This document shows, in pieces, positions 16,296 to 24,838 of a DNA stretch of 64,000 bases. Under the pieces are notes generated by a model that worked only from the letters and a program-made list of their open reading frames with translations, searched no databases and was not told where the DNA came from. How positions within the stretch are numbered: position 1 is the stretch's first letter; each line of letters starts with the position of its first letter. The position numbers and the translations under genes are program-made. The stretch lies in the NCBI GenBank assembly GCA_937125225.1, contig CAKZLE010000020.1:124001-188000 (forward strand). Reading direction: 5' to 3'. The stretch comes from an uncultured Spirochaetia bacterium (GTDB lineage: Bacteria > Spirochaetota > Spirochaetia > CAKZLE01).

Positions 16296-18247
16296 TATTT
16301 ATTGAAGAAGAAGATGACCGAGAACTCCTCAAGGAGATTTCTCGACTCTATTATAGTGAAGGCCGTTCTCAGGCCGAGATAGCAAGAAGATTCTCCATCT
16401 CAAGATCACTCATTTCGAAACTCCTCAAGCGTTCTCGAGAGGAGGGCATCGTCAGGATATCGATAGATACCCCAAAGAACTCTGCCCTCTCCTATGAGAC
16501 TAGGCTGTTAGATCGATTCACTCTTGAACATTGTTGTGTCGTTGCCTCTCAGGCTGCAGGTGATGAGATCAGCAGCATCGTCGGTGCTCGTGCTGCAGCT
16601 TACCTGAAGACTCAGATCAAAGAGGAGAGCCATATCGGACTTGATTGGGGGACCTCTCTCTATCAGATGATTAAGCAGTTCTCCTCGAATGACCTTCATG
16701 AGGGGGTTGAGATCGTTCAGCTACACGGTGTGATCGAATCGGCCTCTCTCGATATCGAGGGATTCTCACTGGCCAAGGCGCTCGGTCAAAAACTGGATGC
16801 GAGAATTCGGCTATTACAGGCTCCCATGATCGTTGGTGATGTAAAACTCAAAGAACGGCTAGTCTCGGAGCAGAAGATATCAGAGGTCTTGGAGGCTGCC
16901 TCCTCTCTTGATATCGCCTGTATCGGTATCGGGACGAACCTCTCTGGCAGTAATGTCCTCACAAGGGCAGGATACCTCTCTGATGAGGAATCTCTAAAGG
17001 TGATGAGATCAGGTGGTACTGCTATGATCAGTGGCTGGTTCATCGATTCTGAAGGAGAACTGATCCCCTCATCGGTGAATGACCGGATCATTGGTCTGAA
17101 TCCTGAGAGCTATAAAGATATCCCCTTGGTCATTGCAGTGGCCCATGGCCGAGAGAAGGGTGCTGCGATCCATGCAGCTCTTATCGGGGGATATATCGAT
17201 GCACTTATCACCGATTCAGATGCTGCAAGAGAGATCCTTCGAGTCGATGCACAGAGAAAAGCTCAATTGAGACATCCCTCACTAGAGAGGGGAACTGTCC
17301 TGAACATCTATTCACAGATGATCATGACACGTCTTACAGAACAGCGGATCGATGAACTGTTTCAGGAGGGAGCCCTCTATGGGACGACTCATCTGTGTGT
17401 AGGCCAGGAGGCCTCCTCTACGATATCTGCCTATGCGTTAGAGAAAGGGGACCTGATCTTCGGTACTCATCGTGGGCACGGTCAGGCTCTTGGGAAGGGG
17501 CTTTCTGTCGAATCATTGTTTGCAGAGATGTTCGGAAAGGAAACTGGCTGTTCAAAGGGGCTCGGGGGAAGTATGCATCTCTATGATGCTGACCATGGGA
17601 TCATGGGTATGAATGGTATTGTCGCCGGAGCTGTACCTATAGCAGTGGGGGCGGCACTCTCTTTGAAGAGAAGGGGCTCTGATCTCATATCTGCAGTCTA
17701 TTTCGGAGATGGGGCGATCCACGAGGGAGCCTTTCATGAAGCTGCGAACATCGCAGCACTCTGGGATCTCCCGGTTTTGTTTCTCTGTGAGAACAATCAA
17801 TATGGCTTCTCTAAGAGACCTGTCGAGGTGATGGGCCATGACGATATCGCATCGAAGATTCGTTCCTATGGGATAGAGACAGAGGTGATCGATGGGAATG
17901 ATGCCCTAGCAGTCTATACGAAAGTCAAGAGTATGAGAGAACGCGTCTCTCAGGGGGGGGCGAAATGTCTCGTTCTTGAGACCTATCGAGTCTCCGGACA
18001 CTCTAAGAGTGATAAGAATCGCTATCGATGCGATGAGGAGATATCGGTGTGGCAGTCCCGCTGTCCTATCGCGACACTTGGGCGGTTGTTGATCGAAGAG
18101 TATCGCGTAACAGAGGACGAGTTAGAAGGTCTTGAGATAGCATGCAGGAGGGGCATCGAGATCTCTGAAGAGAGAGCCCGATCAGCTGCTGATGCAGACT
18201 ATGAGCTTAGTGACTCACTTGTCTATAAAGGAGTCAGCCATGAGTGA
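16292..18247 (+). CDS. Fusion: SorC-family transcription regulator + thiamine-diphosphate dehydrogenase E1 alpha
   Basis: One uninterrupted 651-residue frame. Residues ~8-55 are a SorC/DeoR-type HTH ('LLKEISRLYYSEGRSQAEIARRFSISRSLISKLLKRS'). Residues ~60-320 are a SorC sugar-binding domain ending 'ALIGGYIDALITDSDAAREIL'. After a short linker, residues ~335-650 are a complete E1-alpha subunit of the pyruvate/acetoin dehydrogenase type: 'THLCVGQEASSTISAYAL', 'FGTHRGHGQALGKG', and the ThDP motif 'GDGAIHEGAFHEAANIAALWDLPVLFLCENN'. The start is ATG 16292 rather than 16274, because the promoter's -10 box overlaps 16274. It overlaps the E1-beta gene by 8 bp. No lipoyl E2 or E3 gene is nearby. A metabolite-sensing repressor fused to its own enzyme is the evident hypothesis. 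Confidence 0.9.
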   Translation: MLFIEEEDDRELLKEISRLYYSEGRSQAEIARRFSISRSLISKLLKRSREEGIVRISIDTPKNSALSYETRLLDRFTLEHCCVVASQAAGDEISSIVGARAAAYLKTQIKEESHIGLDWGTSLYQMIKQFSSNDLHEGVEIVQLHGVIESASLDIEGFSLAKALGQKLDARIRLLQAPMIVGDVKLKERLVSEQKISEVLEAASSLDIACIGIGTNLSGSNVLTRAGYLSDEESLKVMRSGGTAMISGWFIDSEGELIPSSVNDRIIGLNPESYKDIPLVIAVAHGREKGAAIHAALIGGYIDALITDSDAAREILRVDAQRKAQLRHPSLERGTVLNIYSQMIMTRLTEQRIDELFQEGALYGTTHLCVGQEASSTISAYALEKGDLIFGTHRGHGQALGKGLSVESLFAEMFGKETGCSKGLGGSMHLYDADHGIMGMNGIVAGAVPIAVGAALSLKRRGSDLISAVYFGDGAIHEGAFHEAANIAALWDLPVLFLCENNQYGFSKRPVEVMGHDDIASKIRSYGIETEVIDGNDALAVYTKVKSMRERVSQGGAKCLVLETYRVSGHSKSDKNRYRCDEEISVWQSRCPIATLGRLLIEEYRVTEDELEGLEIACRRGIEISEERARSAADADYELSDSLVYKGVSHE

Positions 18248-19220
18248 TATGAGAGAGATTACCTATGCCCAGGCTATCAGAGAGGCAATAGCCTCTGAGA
18301 TGAGAAGAGATGAGTCAGTGATCCTTCTAGGAGAGGATATCGGAGTCTATGGGGGGAGTTTTCATGTTCTTGAGGGACTCTTCGATGAGTTCGGTTGTGA
18401 GAGGATGTTAGAGACTCCGATCGCTGAAGAGGGCTTCACCGGTGTTGCTATCGGTGCTGCATTGACCGGTTCTCGACCTATAGTCGAATTCATGTTCAGT
18501 GACTTTCTTGCAGTGGCAATGGATCAGATCGTCAATCAAGCGGCGAAGTATCGGTTCATGTTCGGAGGAGTAGGTTCTGTACCTCTCGTGATTCGTACAC
18601 CGGGAGGTTCCGGTACGGGTGCTGCTGCTCAGCACTCCCAGTCTCTTGAGGCTTGGTTCACTCATATCCCGGGATTGAAGGTGGTGGCTCCTTCGAATGG
18701 GTATGATGCCAAAGGGCTGCTTATCTCTGCCATTCGTGATCCCAATCCGGTACTGTTCTTCGAGCAGAAGACACTCTATCCGAGTAAATCGGTCGTCCCT
18801 GAGGAGTCCTATGCGATACCTTTAGGAGAGGCCCATATACTCAGTGAAGGGGATGAACTTACGATCGTCTCCTATGGTCGGATGGTAGGGATGGTCCTTG
18901 AGTGCCTCAGTTTCTTTCCTAGAAAGATCGAACTCATAGATCTAAGGACCCTCTCTCCCCTTGATATGGCTACCGTTCATGCGAGTGTCCGTAAGACCGG
19001 AGGTCTGTTGATCGTACATGAGGCTGTCAAGAATGGTGGTATTGGGGCGGAGGTCTCGGCACGGGTTGCCGAGGATCAGGAGACTTTCAATTCACTGAAG
19101 AGCCCAATAAGGCGAGTCTGTGGTAAAGATGTTCCCATCCCCTTCGCGAAAAAGCTCGAGGCTGCTGCGGTACCGAATGAAGAAGATATCAGAAAAGCCA
19201 TTGCGGAGTTCTTGCAATAG
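18240..19220 (+). CDS. 2-oxoacid/acetoin dehydrogenase E1 beta subunit
   Basis: A 326-residue E1-beta of the pyruvate/acetoin/branched-chain dehydrogenase family: 'EDIGVYGGSFHVLEGL', 'RMLETPIAEEGFTGVAIGAAL', 'SGTGAAAQHSQSLEAWFTHIPGLKVVAPS', and a transketolase C-terminal domain from ~190. It partners the upstream E1-alpha half to form the ThDP-dependent decarboxylase. The start is ATG 18240, with AAAGGAG nine bases upstream, overlapping the fusion gene stop. The track's 18192 start lies inside the upstream gene. Confidence 0.93.
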   Translation: MSDMREITYAQAIREAIASEMRRDESVILLGEDIGVYGGSFHVLEGLFDEFGCERMLETPIAEEGFTGVAIGAALTGSRPIVEFMFSDFLAVAMDQIVNQAAKYRFMFGGVGSVPLVIRTPGGSGTGAAAQHSQSLEAWFTHIPGLKVVAPSNGYDAKGLLISAIRDPNPVLFFEQKTLYPSKSVVPEESYAIPLGEAHILSEGDELTIVSYGRMVGMVLECLSFFPRKIELIDLRTLSPLDMATVHASVRKTGGLLIVHEAVKNGGIGAEVSARVAEDQETFNSLKSPIRRVCGKDVPIPFAKKLEAAAVPNEEDIRKAIAEFLQ

Positions 19221-19248
19221 GGAAGACGGGAGGTTAGACTGTCACACT

Positions 19249-21432
19249 ATGAGAACCAAATACCTGACTCGTGAAGAGAAACTTCTTGGACAGAAACACT
19301 ATAACAGGTTTCAAAAGCTCAATGGCGCCGGATACAACTTCCTAGGAGATACGATCGTATATCTTCTGGCGATCTATTTTGGTGCGAGTAATATCCAATT
19401 GGGGTATATCTCCTCTGCAGGATTCCTGATGGGGATCTTCCTTCCTGTGATTCCCAGACTCGTAAGAGGAAAGAATCTAGTGACCCTTCAGGCCATCTCT
19501 TGGCTGTTCAGAGGTCTGGCTGGGCTCGGTTATGGGCTCCTGTTCTTCTTCTCAGGGGAGCAGGCTGTCTGGTTGATCCTCTTCCTCTACTCCTGTTTCA
19601 GTTTATTCAGATTAGTCGGAGTCGTTGTCATCAATCCTCTAATAAACCATATATCCTCCTCTGGTAACCGAGGGCAGATCATCGCTCAGGTGAATATCTC
19701 CTTTCAATCAGTCTCGATCTTGGCAAAGATCGTCAGTGCGATCATCATCTCGATCCAGCAGCTTTCTGGTTATATCGGACTGATCTTCATCGAGATCCTA
19801 GGCTTTTTAGTAAACTCTCTTTCTGTCGTCCAACTGCGAAAGGTCCCCTGTCGTGCTACTGTCGAGACAGTGAAGGGGAGGAATCTCTTCGTACTGTTCA
19901 AAGAGGCTATGAAGAAGAGGAACGAGAGGATCGTTCTTTTTCTCGTCTGGCTCAATGTCATGATGTTCGTCCTTCTCGGGCTGATCATTCCCTTCCTACG
20001 GAAGGAGTTCGGCTTTGAGAACTATCTTGTCATCCTCTATTCTGCCCTTTCGGGTATATCATTCGTTCTTGCAAGTATGTATACAAAAGCGGTCGGTGAT
20101 CGTATAGGAAGTAGACCCTTCCTGCTCGTAGGTGGGATGATCCTTCTTGTCTGTCTGCTTGGGTGGATACTCATCCCAGTCTCCATCTCTCCTGTTGTCG
20201 TCTTCATCCTCGGTTTCTTTACCAGCTTCTTTCTCTTTTCCAACAATCTCTTCATCAGTAGACTGTTACTGTTACAGATCCCAGAAGATGAGGGCTTTGT
20301 CTATAATACGATGAGTAACTTCTGTATCGCTATCATATCGCTTATCAGTGGAATCGCCGGTGGTCTTCTTATTGATATTGGGACGACCCATTATGCTCAG
20401 TGGATCACCATTCCCATTGGGAATAATCATCTACTGCTATTCGGATTCACTATTCTCATCACTTTCGTCATGTTGTTATTAGCCCTGCAGATCAAAGAAA
20501 CAGAGGGAGATACCTCCGCCTCTGCGAGTATGCTCTTCTCCTTCCAGGGATTGAAAGCATATGTCGACATCTCACGACTAGAAAAGATCAAGAACCCTAT
20601 CAAGAAGAAGACGGTCCTCTTCGCTATCAGTGACAATGCGAATGGGATGGCCACCGATGAGATCAAGAAACTCATGGCCTCTCCACTCTCTTCAGATAAG
20701 ACACCGGTACTGCAGTCACTGTTTCATCACCGTAGGCCTTCGTTACTGAGACCTCTCATAGATATCGCACTTGATCCTGACTCCTACCATCAACTCGAGG
20801 CTGTCTTCGCTTTAGGCGCCTATAGGAATGAAGCGAGTAAAGATGCTCTGCTCGAGATCTTCAATACCTATGAGGATCCCCGGTTCAGATCGAGCGCTGC
20901 AAAGGCACTCGGAAGGATCGGGAATAGGGAGATAGTCGATGAGGTGAAAGAACTCCTCTCTCTTGATAATCCTATTTGGGTACAAATGAACTACATCATC
21001 GCTTTGAAGAATATGGATGTCCGATCCCTCTTCAAAGAGGGGCTATTCAGAGCACTCGAGAAGGGGAGGTCTAGGACCTATCGGCAGACCATATATTCTC
21101 TGTATGCCAAGATCATGAACTTCAGCCCTTCCTTGTCAGAAATCTATCAGGGAAGGAATACCCGTCAAGGGAAGGGGCTTCGAGAGTTCTTAGAGGATGC
21201 TCGTGATACGAATGAGGTCTTCGAGTCCTATGATAAGCTTAATCGGTGGTTCATTGATGAGGAATGGTCTGAACTAGTCAGGTGGTGTATAACCTCTGTA
21301 GAGGATAAGAGGCTCAAAGGGGTAGAGGAGTCCATCCGACAAGCTGTCTTGAGTACTGATAGTCTCAAAGACTCTTTCGACTATGATGACGCACTTGCCT
21401 GTTTCTACTTCTCCTACCAGATCATGAGATGA
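19249..21432 (+). CDS. MFS transporter with C-terminal HEAT-like repeat domain
   Basis: A 727-residue protein. Residues ~20-430 contain about 12 membrane segments of a major facilitator ('NGAGYNFLGDTIVYLLAIYFGASNIQLGYISSAGFLMG', 'TKAVGDRIGSRPFLLVGGMIL'). Residues ~440-727 are soluble, with HEAT-like helical repeats ('YHQLEAVFALGAYRNEASKDALLEIFNTYEDPRFRSSAAKALGRIGNREIVDEVKELL'). The start is ATG 19249, after GGGAGG. The track's upstream extension overlaps the E1-beta gene. It is third in the SorC-E1 locus, so it may move a related substrate or simply be co-located. Confidence 0.82.
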   Translation: MRTKYLTREEKLLGQKHYNRFQKLNGAGYNFLGDTIVYLLAIYFGASNIQLGYISSAGFLMGIFLPVIPRLVRGKNLVTLQAISWLFRGLAGLGYGLLFFFSGEQAVWLILFLYSCFSLFRLVGVVVINPLINHISSSGNRGQIIAQVNISFQSVSILAKIVSAIIISIQQLSGYIGLIFIEILGFLVNSLSVVQLRKVPCRATVETVKGRNLFVLFKEAMKKRNERIVLFLVWLNVMMFVLLGLIIPFLRKEFGFENYLVILYSALSGISFVLASMYTKAVGDRIGSRPFLLVGGMILLVCLLGWILIPVSISPVVVFILGFFTSFFLFSNNLFISRLLLLQIPEDEGFVYNTMSNFCIAIISLISGIAGGLLIDIGTTHYAQWITIPIGNNHLLLFGFTILITFVMLLLALQIKETEGDTSASASMLFSFQGLKAYVDISRLEKIKNPIKKKTVLFAISDNANGMATDEIKKLMASPLSSDKTPVLQSLFHHRRPSLLRPLIDIALDPDSYHQLEAVFALGAYRNEASKDALLEIFNTYEDPRFRSSAAKALGRIGNREIVDEVKELLSLDNPIWVQMNYIIALKNMDVRSLFKEGLFRALEKGRSRTYRQTIYSLYAKIMNFSPSLSEIYQGRNTRQGKGLREFLEDARDTNEVFESYDKLNRWFIDEEWSELVRWCITSVEDKRLKGVEESIRQAVLSTDSLKDSFDYDDALACFYFSYQIMR

Positions 21433-21469
21433 TATCGAGCTACCGGTGGGCAGCTCGATATGATTGTCT

Positions 21470-21853
21470 TCAGGCTATGATACTGATTGCTTCGATCTCT
21501 ACTTTAGCTCCTAGAGGAAGAGCTGAGACCTCTACACATAATCGTGCAGGTGGCTCATCGGTGAAATAGCCGGCATAGATGCCGTTGACTGTAGCGAAAT
21601 CACCCATATCGGTAAGATAGATCTTAACCTTCACGGCCTGTTCGAGCGCACTACCAGCCTCAAGAAGGACTGCTTTGAGGTTCTCGAGACATTGAGTAGT
21701 CTGAGCCTCGATCCCTCCTTCGACGAATTTTCCTGTTGCAGGATCTATTGGGATCTGTCCTGAACAGAAGACAAGATTACCGGTCTTCACGGCCTGTGAG
21801 TAGGGTCCTGCTGCTGCAGGTGCTGAATCTGATGATATGATTACTCGATCCAT
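21470..21853 (-). CDS. ridA: RidA family enamine/imine deaminase
   Basis: A 127-residue RidA (YjgF/YER057c/UK114) protein that hydrolyses reactive 2-iminobutanoate and 2-aminoacrylate made by PLP enzymes. Signature: 'SDSAPAAAGPYSQAVKTGNLVFCSGQIPIDPATGKFVEGG' and C-terminal 'PPARLCVEVSALPLGAKVEIEAIS' with the conserved Arg that binds the substrate carboxylate. Full length and single-domain. It is a single gene preceded by a GAGGT ribosome site. Confidence 0.93.
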   Translation of the reverse strand: MDRVIISSDSAPAAAGPYSQAVKTGNLVFCSGQIPIDPATGKFVEGGIEAQTTQCLENLKAVLLEAGSALEQAVKVKIYLTDMGDFATVNGIYAGYFTDEPPARLCVEVSALPLGAKVEIEAISIIA

Positions 21854-21949
21854 GGTATGTACCTCATGTTTTTTTAGTTACTCCCATCATATACCTCAAT
21901 AATGACTTTGCCAATAATCTAAAACATTTGAAGCATATGGAGGGATCTT

Positions 21950-22957
21950 GTGTTTATCTTTCATATGAACATCAAGATGATCTCTCTTTTAGTGCTTCTC
22001 TCCCTCTTTGCCTTGGGTTGTATGCTCAGTGGCTGTGAGGAATCCTCAGAGGAGATCATCATCATGACCTGGAATGTTGAGAATCTCTTCGATGGTAAGG
22101 ACGATGGACATGAGTATATTGAATACGATCCCTCCCGAAGTGACTGGAATCAAGCTGCATATCATACCCGTTTGAGAATCCTCACAGACATCATGTCCGA
22201 TAGCAACGCTGATATCATCATGGTTCAGGAGATCGAGGGAGAAGATGTACTCTCTGATATAGGTAAGATCCTAGGATTCCCCTATCATGTGGCTACTCAA
22301 GATGAGTATTCAGCGATCCAATGCGGTATAGTCAGTAGGTTTCCCATCTCTGAGGTAAGGATTCACCACGCCTTAGACACGATTGTTCAGAATAACAGAT
22401 CGATCCTTCAGGCCGTGATAGATCTACATGGACAAAGACTAGTCCTCTTCGTCAATCATTGGAAATCGAGGATTGGTGGAGTCGTAGAGACAGAGGCTTC
22501 ACGTATACTGGCAGCACGGCTTCTCTCCCTACAGATCTCCTCTGAGGTGAGTTCCCATCCTGGATCCTTGATTATCTGTGGGGGGGATCTCAATACCAGT
22601 ATCAAGGATGCACCAGAAGGCAATAGTGCAATATATGATATCTCAGATCCTGAGAGGATAGAAGGACGTCTTCTCGTAAGTAGTGTGATAGCTGAAGTCT
22701 CAGGTAGCATACTGTATGACTTCTGGGGAACCCTTGGTGAAGATACTGGTTCCTATCGATATGATGGACAGTGGTATCATTTTGACCATCTTCTCTGTAA
22801 CAAGAGTCTCTTCGATGATAAAGGGATAGAGTTTGAGACTGCCGGGGTATATATGAGTGATGCCCTCGCAGATTCTGCGGGGTATCCTGATTCATGGTCA
22901 CGATATAAGATGAAGGGTGTATCGGATCACTTCCCTCTATTGATGAGGCTGAAATGA
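21950..22957 (+). CDS. Endonuclease/exonuclease/phosphatase-family lipoprotein
   Basis: The N-terminus 'MISLLVLLSLFALGCMLSGCEES' is a lipoprotein signal with a Cys lipobox (LSGC, with LGC as an alternative), so the protein is probably membrane-anchored outside the cytoplasm. Residues ~38-335 are an EEP (DNase I-like) fold: 'MTWNVENLFDG', the metal-binding Glu in 'MVQEIEG', 'VNHWKSR', 'ICGGDLN' and terminal 'GVSDHFPLLMRL'. Substrate is unknown. The GTG start at 21950 is supported by GGAGGG six bases upstream. Confidence 0.85.
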   Translation: MFIFHMNIKMISLLVLLSLFALGCMLSGCEESSEEIIIMTWNVENLFDGKDDGHEYIEYDPSRSDWNQAAYHTRLRILTDIMSDSNADIIMVQEIEGEDVLSDIGKILGFPYHVATQDEYSAIQCGIVSRFPISEVRIHHALDTIVQNNRSILQAVIDLHGQRLVLFVNHWKSRIGGVVETEASRILAARLLSLQISSEVSSHPGSLIICGGDLNTSIKDAPEGNSAIYDISDPERIEGRLLVSSVIAEVSGSILYDFWGTLGEDTGSYRYDGQWYHFDHLLCNKSLFDDKGIEFETAGVYMSDALADSAGYPDSWSRYKMKGVSDHFPLLMRLK

Positions 22958-22959
22958 TT

Positions 22960-23601
22960 CTAGAGCATATGGTTGTCTGAGATATTCAATTCGTAGAAGA
23001 TCTGCTCCAACTCTAGCGCGATATTCACATTATGGATGATAATGTGTTTGTCTTCCTCATCCTTGGAGGCCTTCAACCCGATTGGGGTGAAGTTGAGGAA
23101 ACCTCTGACACCGGCTTCACATAGTCGTCTGAACAAATCTGAAGCCTCCTGCTCTGGTACGGTCAGGATCGCGACTTGAATATTCTTCTTCTTCACGATC
23201 TCCTCGAGTTGTTCGAGTGGGTATATGGGTATCGGACACTCCTGCTCATCACAGACATGGGTGTTGATATCGAGACCTGCTACGATCTTTATTCCATCGC
23301 TTGCGAAACCACGGTAGCGCATAAGAGCTCCACCGATCCTTCCACAACCGACGATGATAGCCTCCTGTGGTTTATCCTTTCCTAAAATCTTATCAAGGCT
23401 TGCGATGAGATTATCGATCTCATAGCCACCTCGTTTCTGTCCTATGATCTTCAACAGTGAGAAATCTTTTCTCACAACAGTGGCATTCACCCCTGCCGCA
23501 TCGCCAAGATTATTGGCAAAGACACGTTCTAATCCTAATGATTTGAGCTTATGGAGTATTCGATAATACTTTGTGATTCTTATAATCATGTCACCGTGCA
23601 T
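22960..23601 (-). CDS. rex: Redox-sensing transcriptional repressor Rex
   Basis: A 213-residue Rex protein. Residues ~1-75 are a winged helix ('YYRILHKLKSLGLERVFANNLGDAAGVNATVVRKDFSLL'). Residues ~80-205 are a Rossmann NAD(H)-binding domain with 'AIIVGCGRIGGALMRYRG' and the 'GFLNFTPIGL' segment. High NADH/NAD+ lowers DNA affinity and derepresses fermentative and hydrogen-evolving genes. It is divergent from the hydrogenase operon, which is a natural target. Confidence 0.95.
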   Translation of the reverse strand: MHGDMIIRITKYYRILHKLKSLGLERVFANNLGDAAGVNATVVRKDFSLLKIIGQKRGGYEIDNLIASLDKILGKDKPQEAIIVGCGRIGGALMRYRGFASDGIKIVAGLDINTHVCDEQECPIPIYPLEQLEEIVKKKNIQVAILTVPEQEASDLFRRLCEAGVRGFLNFTPIGLKASKDEEDKHIIIHNVNIALELEQIFYELNISDNHML

Positions 23602-23619
23602 AACAACCGCCTTTATTAA

Positions 23620-23633
23620 GTGAAACTGTTCAC
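23620..23633. promoter_or_regulatory. Inverted repeat resembling a Rex operator upstream of rex
   Basis: GTGAA-ACTG-TTCAC (plus strand) lies 18 bp upstream of the rex ATG in the rex/hydrogenase divergent region. It resembles the TTGTGAA...TTCACAA style of Rex boxes. Confidence 0.55.
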
Positions 23634-23699
23634 ATTAACTATAATAAAAAAAATTAATAAAATCAACATGTTTTTTTATATCATACTCGAAGTTCTTTA

Positions 23700-23728
23700 T
23701 TGAATAAATTTGTTAATTAATTTATTAT
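23700..23728 (+). promoter_or_regulatory. Hydrogenase operon promoter with candidate Rex box in the spacer
   Basis: TTGAAT (23700-23705), 17-bp spacer, TATTAT (23723-23728). The sequence TTGTTAATTAATTTATTA (23710-23727) lies across the spacer and -10. Its left half matches the Rex consensus TTGTTAA...TTAACAA exactly and its right half partly. Binding would block RNA polymerase. Confidence 0.65.
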
Positions 23729-23766
23729 TCCCGAAACAATGACCTTAATTGGGATTCGGAGGTTCC

Positions 23767-24243
23767 ATGTCTGTAAAGAACGATACTATTAAGTTTTCCG
23801 ATGAGCTCACGAAGTTCATCATGGAGTGGAAAGAGAAACCCGGCAATCTGATCATGATCCTGCACAAGGTTCAAGAGGAATTTGGCTATATTCCTCGTGA
23901 TGCTGCCGACAAGGTTTCTGAGATGATCAAGGTACCCCTAGCGAAAATCTATGGAGTAATCACATTCTACCATTTCTTCAAGCTCACAAAACCAGGAGAT
24001 TTCAATATCCAGGTTTGTATGGGAACAGCTTGCTACCTTAAAGGTGGAGACGGGCTTATCGAAGAGATTGAAAGTCTTTTGGGAATCAAGACGAATGAAG
24101 TCACTAAAGATGGGAAATTCTCCATCGAGGCTGTTCGTTGTGTTGGATGCTGTGGTTTAGCCCCAGTGTTAGTTGTTGGTGAAGAGGTCTTCGGAAAAGT
24201 TACCAAAGATCAGCTTCCTGGAATTATTTCTAAGTTCAACTAA
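23767..24243 (+). CDS. hndA: NuoE-like [2Fe-2S] subunit of NAD-linked [FeFe] hydrogenase
   Basis: A 158-residue thioredoxin-like ferredoxin of the NuoE/HndA/HydC type. The four cluster cysteines appear in 'VCMGTACYLKGG' and 'RCVGCCGLAPV'. The start is ATG 23767 with GGAGG four bases upstream; the track's TTG start is unsupported. First gene of the operon hndA-ATPase-hndB-hndC-hndD. In this complex it passes electrons between the flavin subunit and the hydrogenase subunit. Confidence 0.93.
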   Translation: MSVKNDTIKFSDELTKFIMEWKEKPGNLIMILHKVQEEFGYIPRDAADKVSEMIKVPLAKIYGVITFYHFFKLTKPGDFNIQVCMGTACYLKGGDGLIEEIESLLGIKTNEVTKDGKFSIEAVRCVGCCGLAPVLVVGEEVFGKVTKDQLPGIISKFN

Positions 24244-24248
24244 GCGGT

Positions 24249-24818
24249 ATGCATGAATCAATCTGTGACTTCCTGTTGGATATTATCCAGAATGCTATAG
24301 AGGCACGATCAAGTGTCATCACTATTATAGTAGAGGATACCAGCGACTCGTTCACCTGCAAGGTGATCGATAATGGGAAGGGCATGAGTGAATCAGAGTT
24401 GGAACGTATACGAGATCCTTTCTATACCGATGGTGTGAAACATACCAAACGGAAGGTTGGATTAGGGATACCATTCTTAGAGCAGGCTGTGAGTATGTCA
24501 GATGGTGATTCTTCTATAGAATCTGTGAAGGGTGAAGGAACAACGATCACGTTCTCCTTTCCTTTTGATCATATTGATACTCCACCGATCGGGAATATCC
24601 CCTCAACGTTCTTTGCTGCTATGACATATCCTGGAGATTTTGAGATGCATATTCACTATGCAATATCTCGGGATTCAGGAGCTGATGGATATGAACTGCA
24701 TAGGAATGAGTTGATTGATATCCTTGGAGATCTCTCCATGAGTCAATCCTTGATCCTATTACGGGATTTCATCAGATCACAGGATGAAGATTTAGAAGAG
24801 TTACGGAAGAACCGATAA
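24249..24818 (+). CDS. GHKL (histidine-kinase-type) ATPase domain protein in the hydrogenase operon
   Basis: A 189-residue protein. The N-terminal ~105 residues form a HATPase_c fold: N box 'LLDIIQNAIEA', G1 box 'VIDNGKGMSESEL', and G2 'KVGLGIPFLEQAVSM'. There is no dimerisation/His-phosphotransfer domain, no sensor and no membrane segment, so it is not an ordinary histidine kinase. The remaining ~80 residues are not recognised. It sits five bases after hndA and before hndB. The position is inside a multimeric hydrogenase operon, but its role (assembly, regulation or kinase) is unknown. Confidence 0.85.
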   Translation: MHESICDFLLDIIQNAIEARSSVITIIVEDTSDSFTCKVIDNGKGMSESELERIRDPFYTDGVKHTKRKVGLGIPFLEQAVSMSDGDSSIESVKGEGTTITFSFPFDHIDTPPIGNIPSTFFAAMTYPGDFEMHIHYAISRDSGADGYELHRNELIDILGDLSMSQSLILLRDFIRSQDEDLEELRKNR

Positions 24819-24838
24819 ACAAGAAGGAGGCCACTTAC

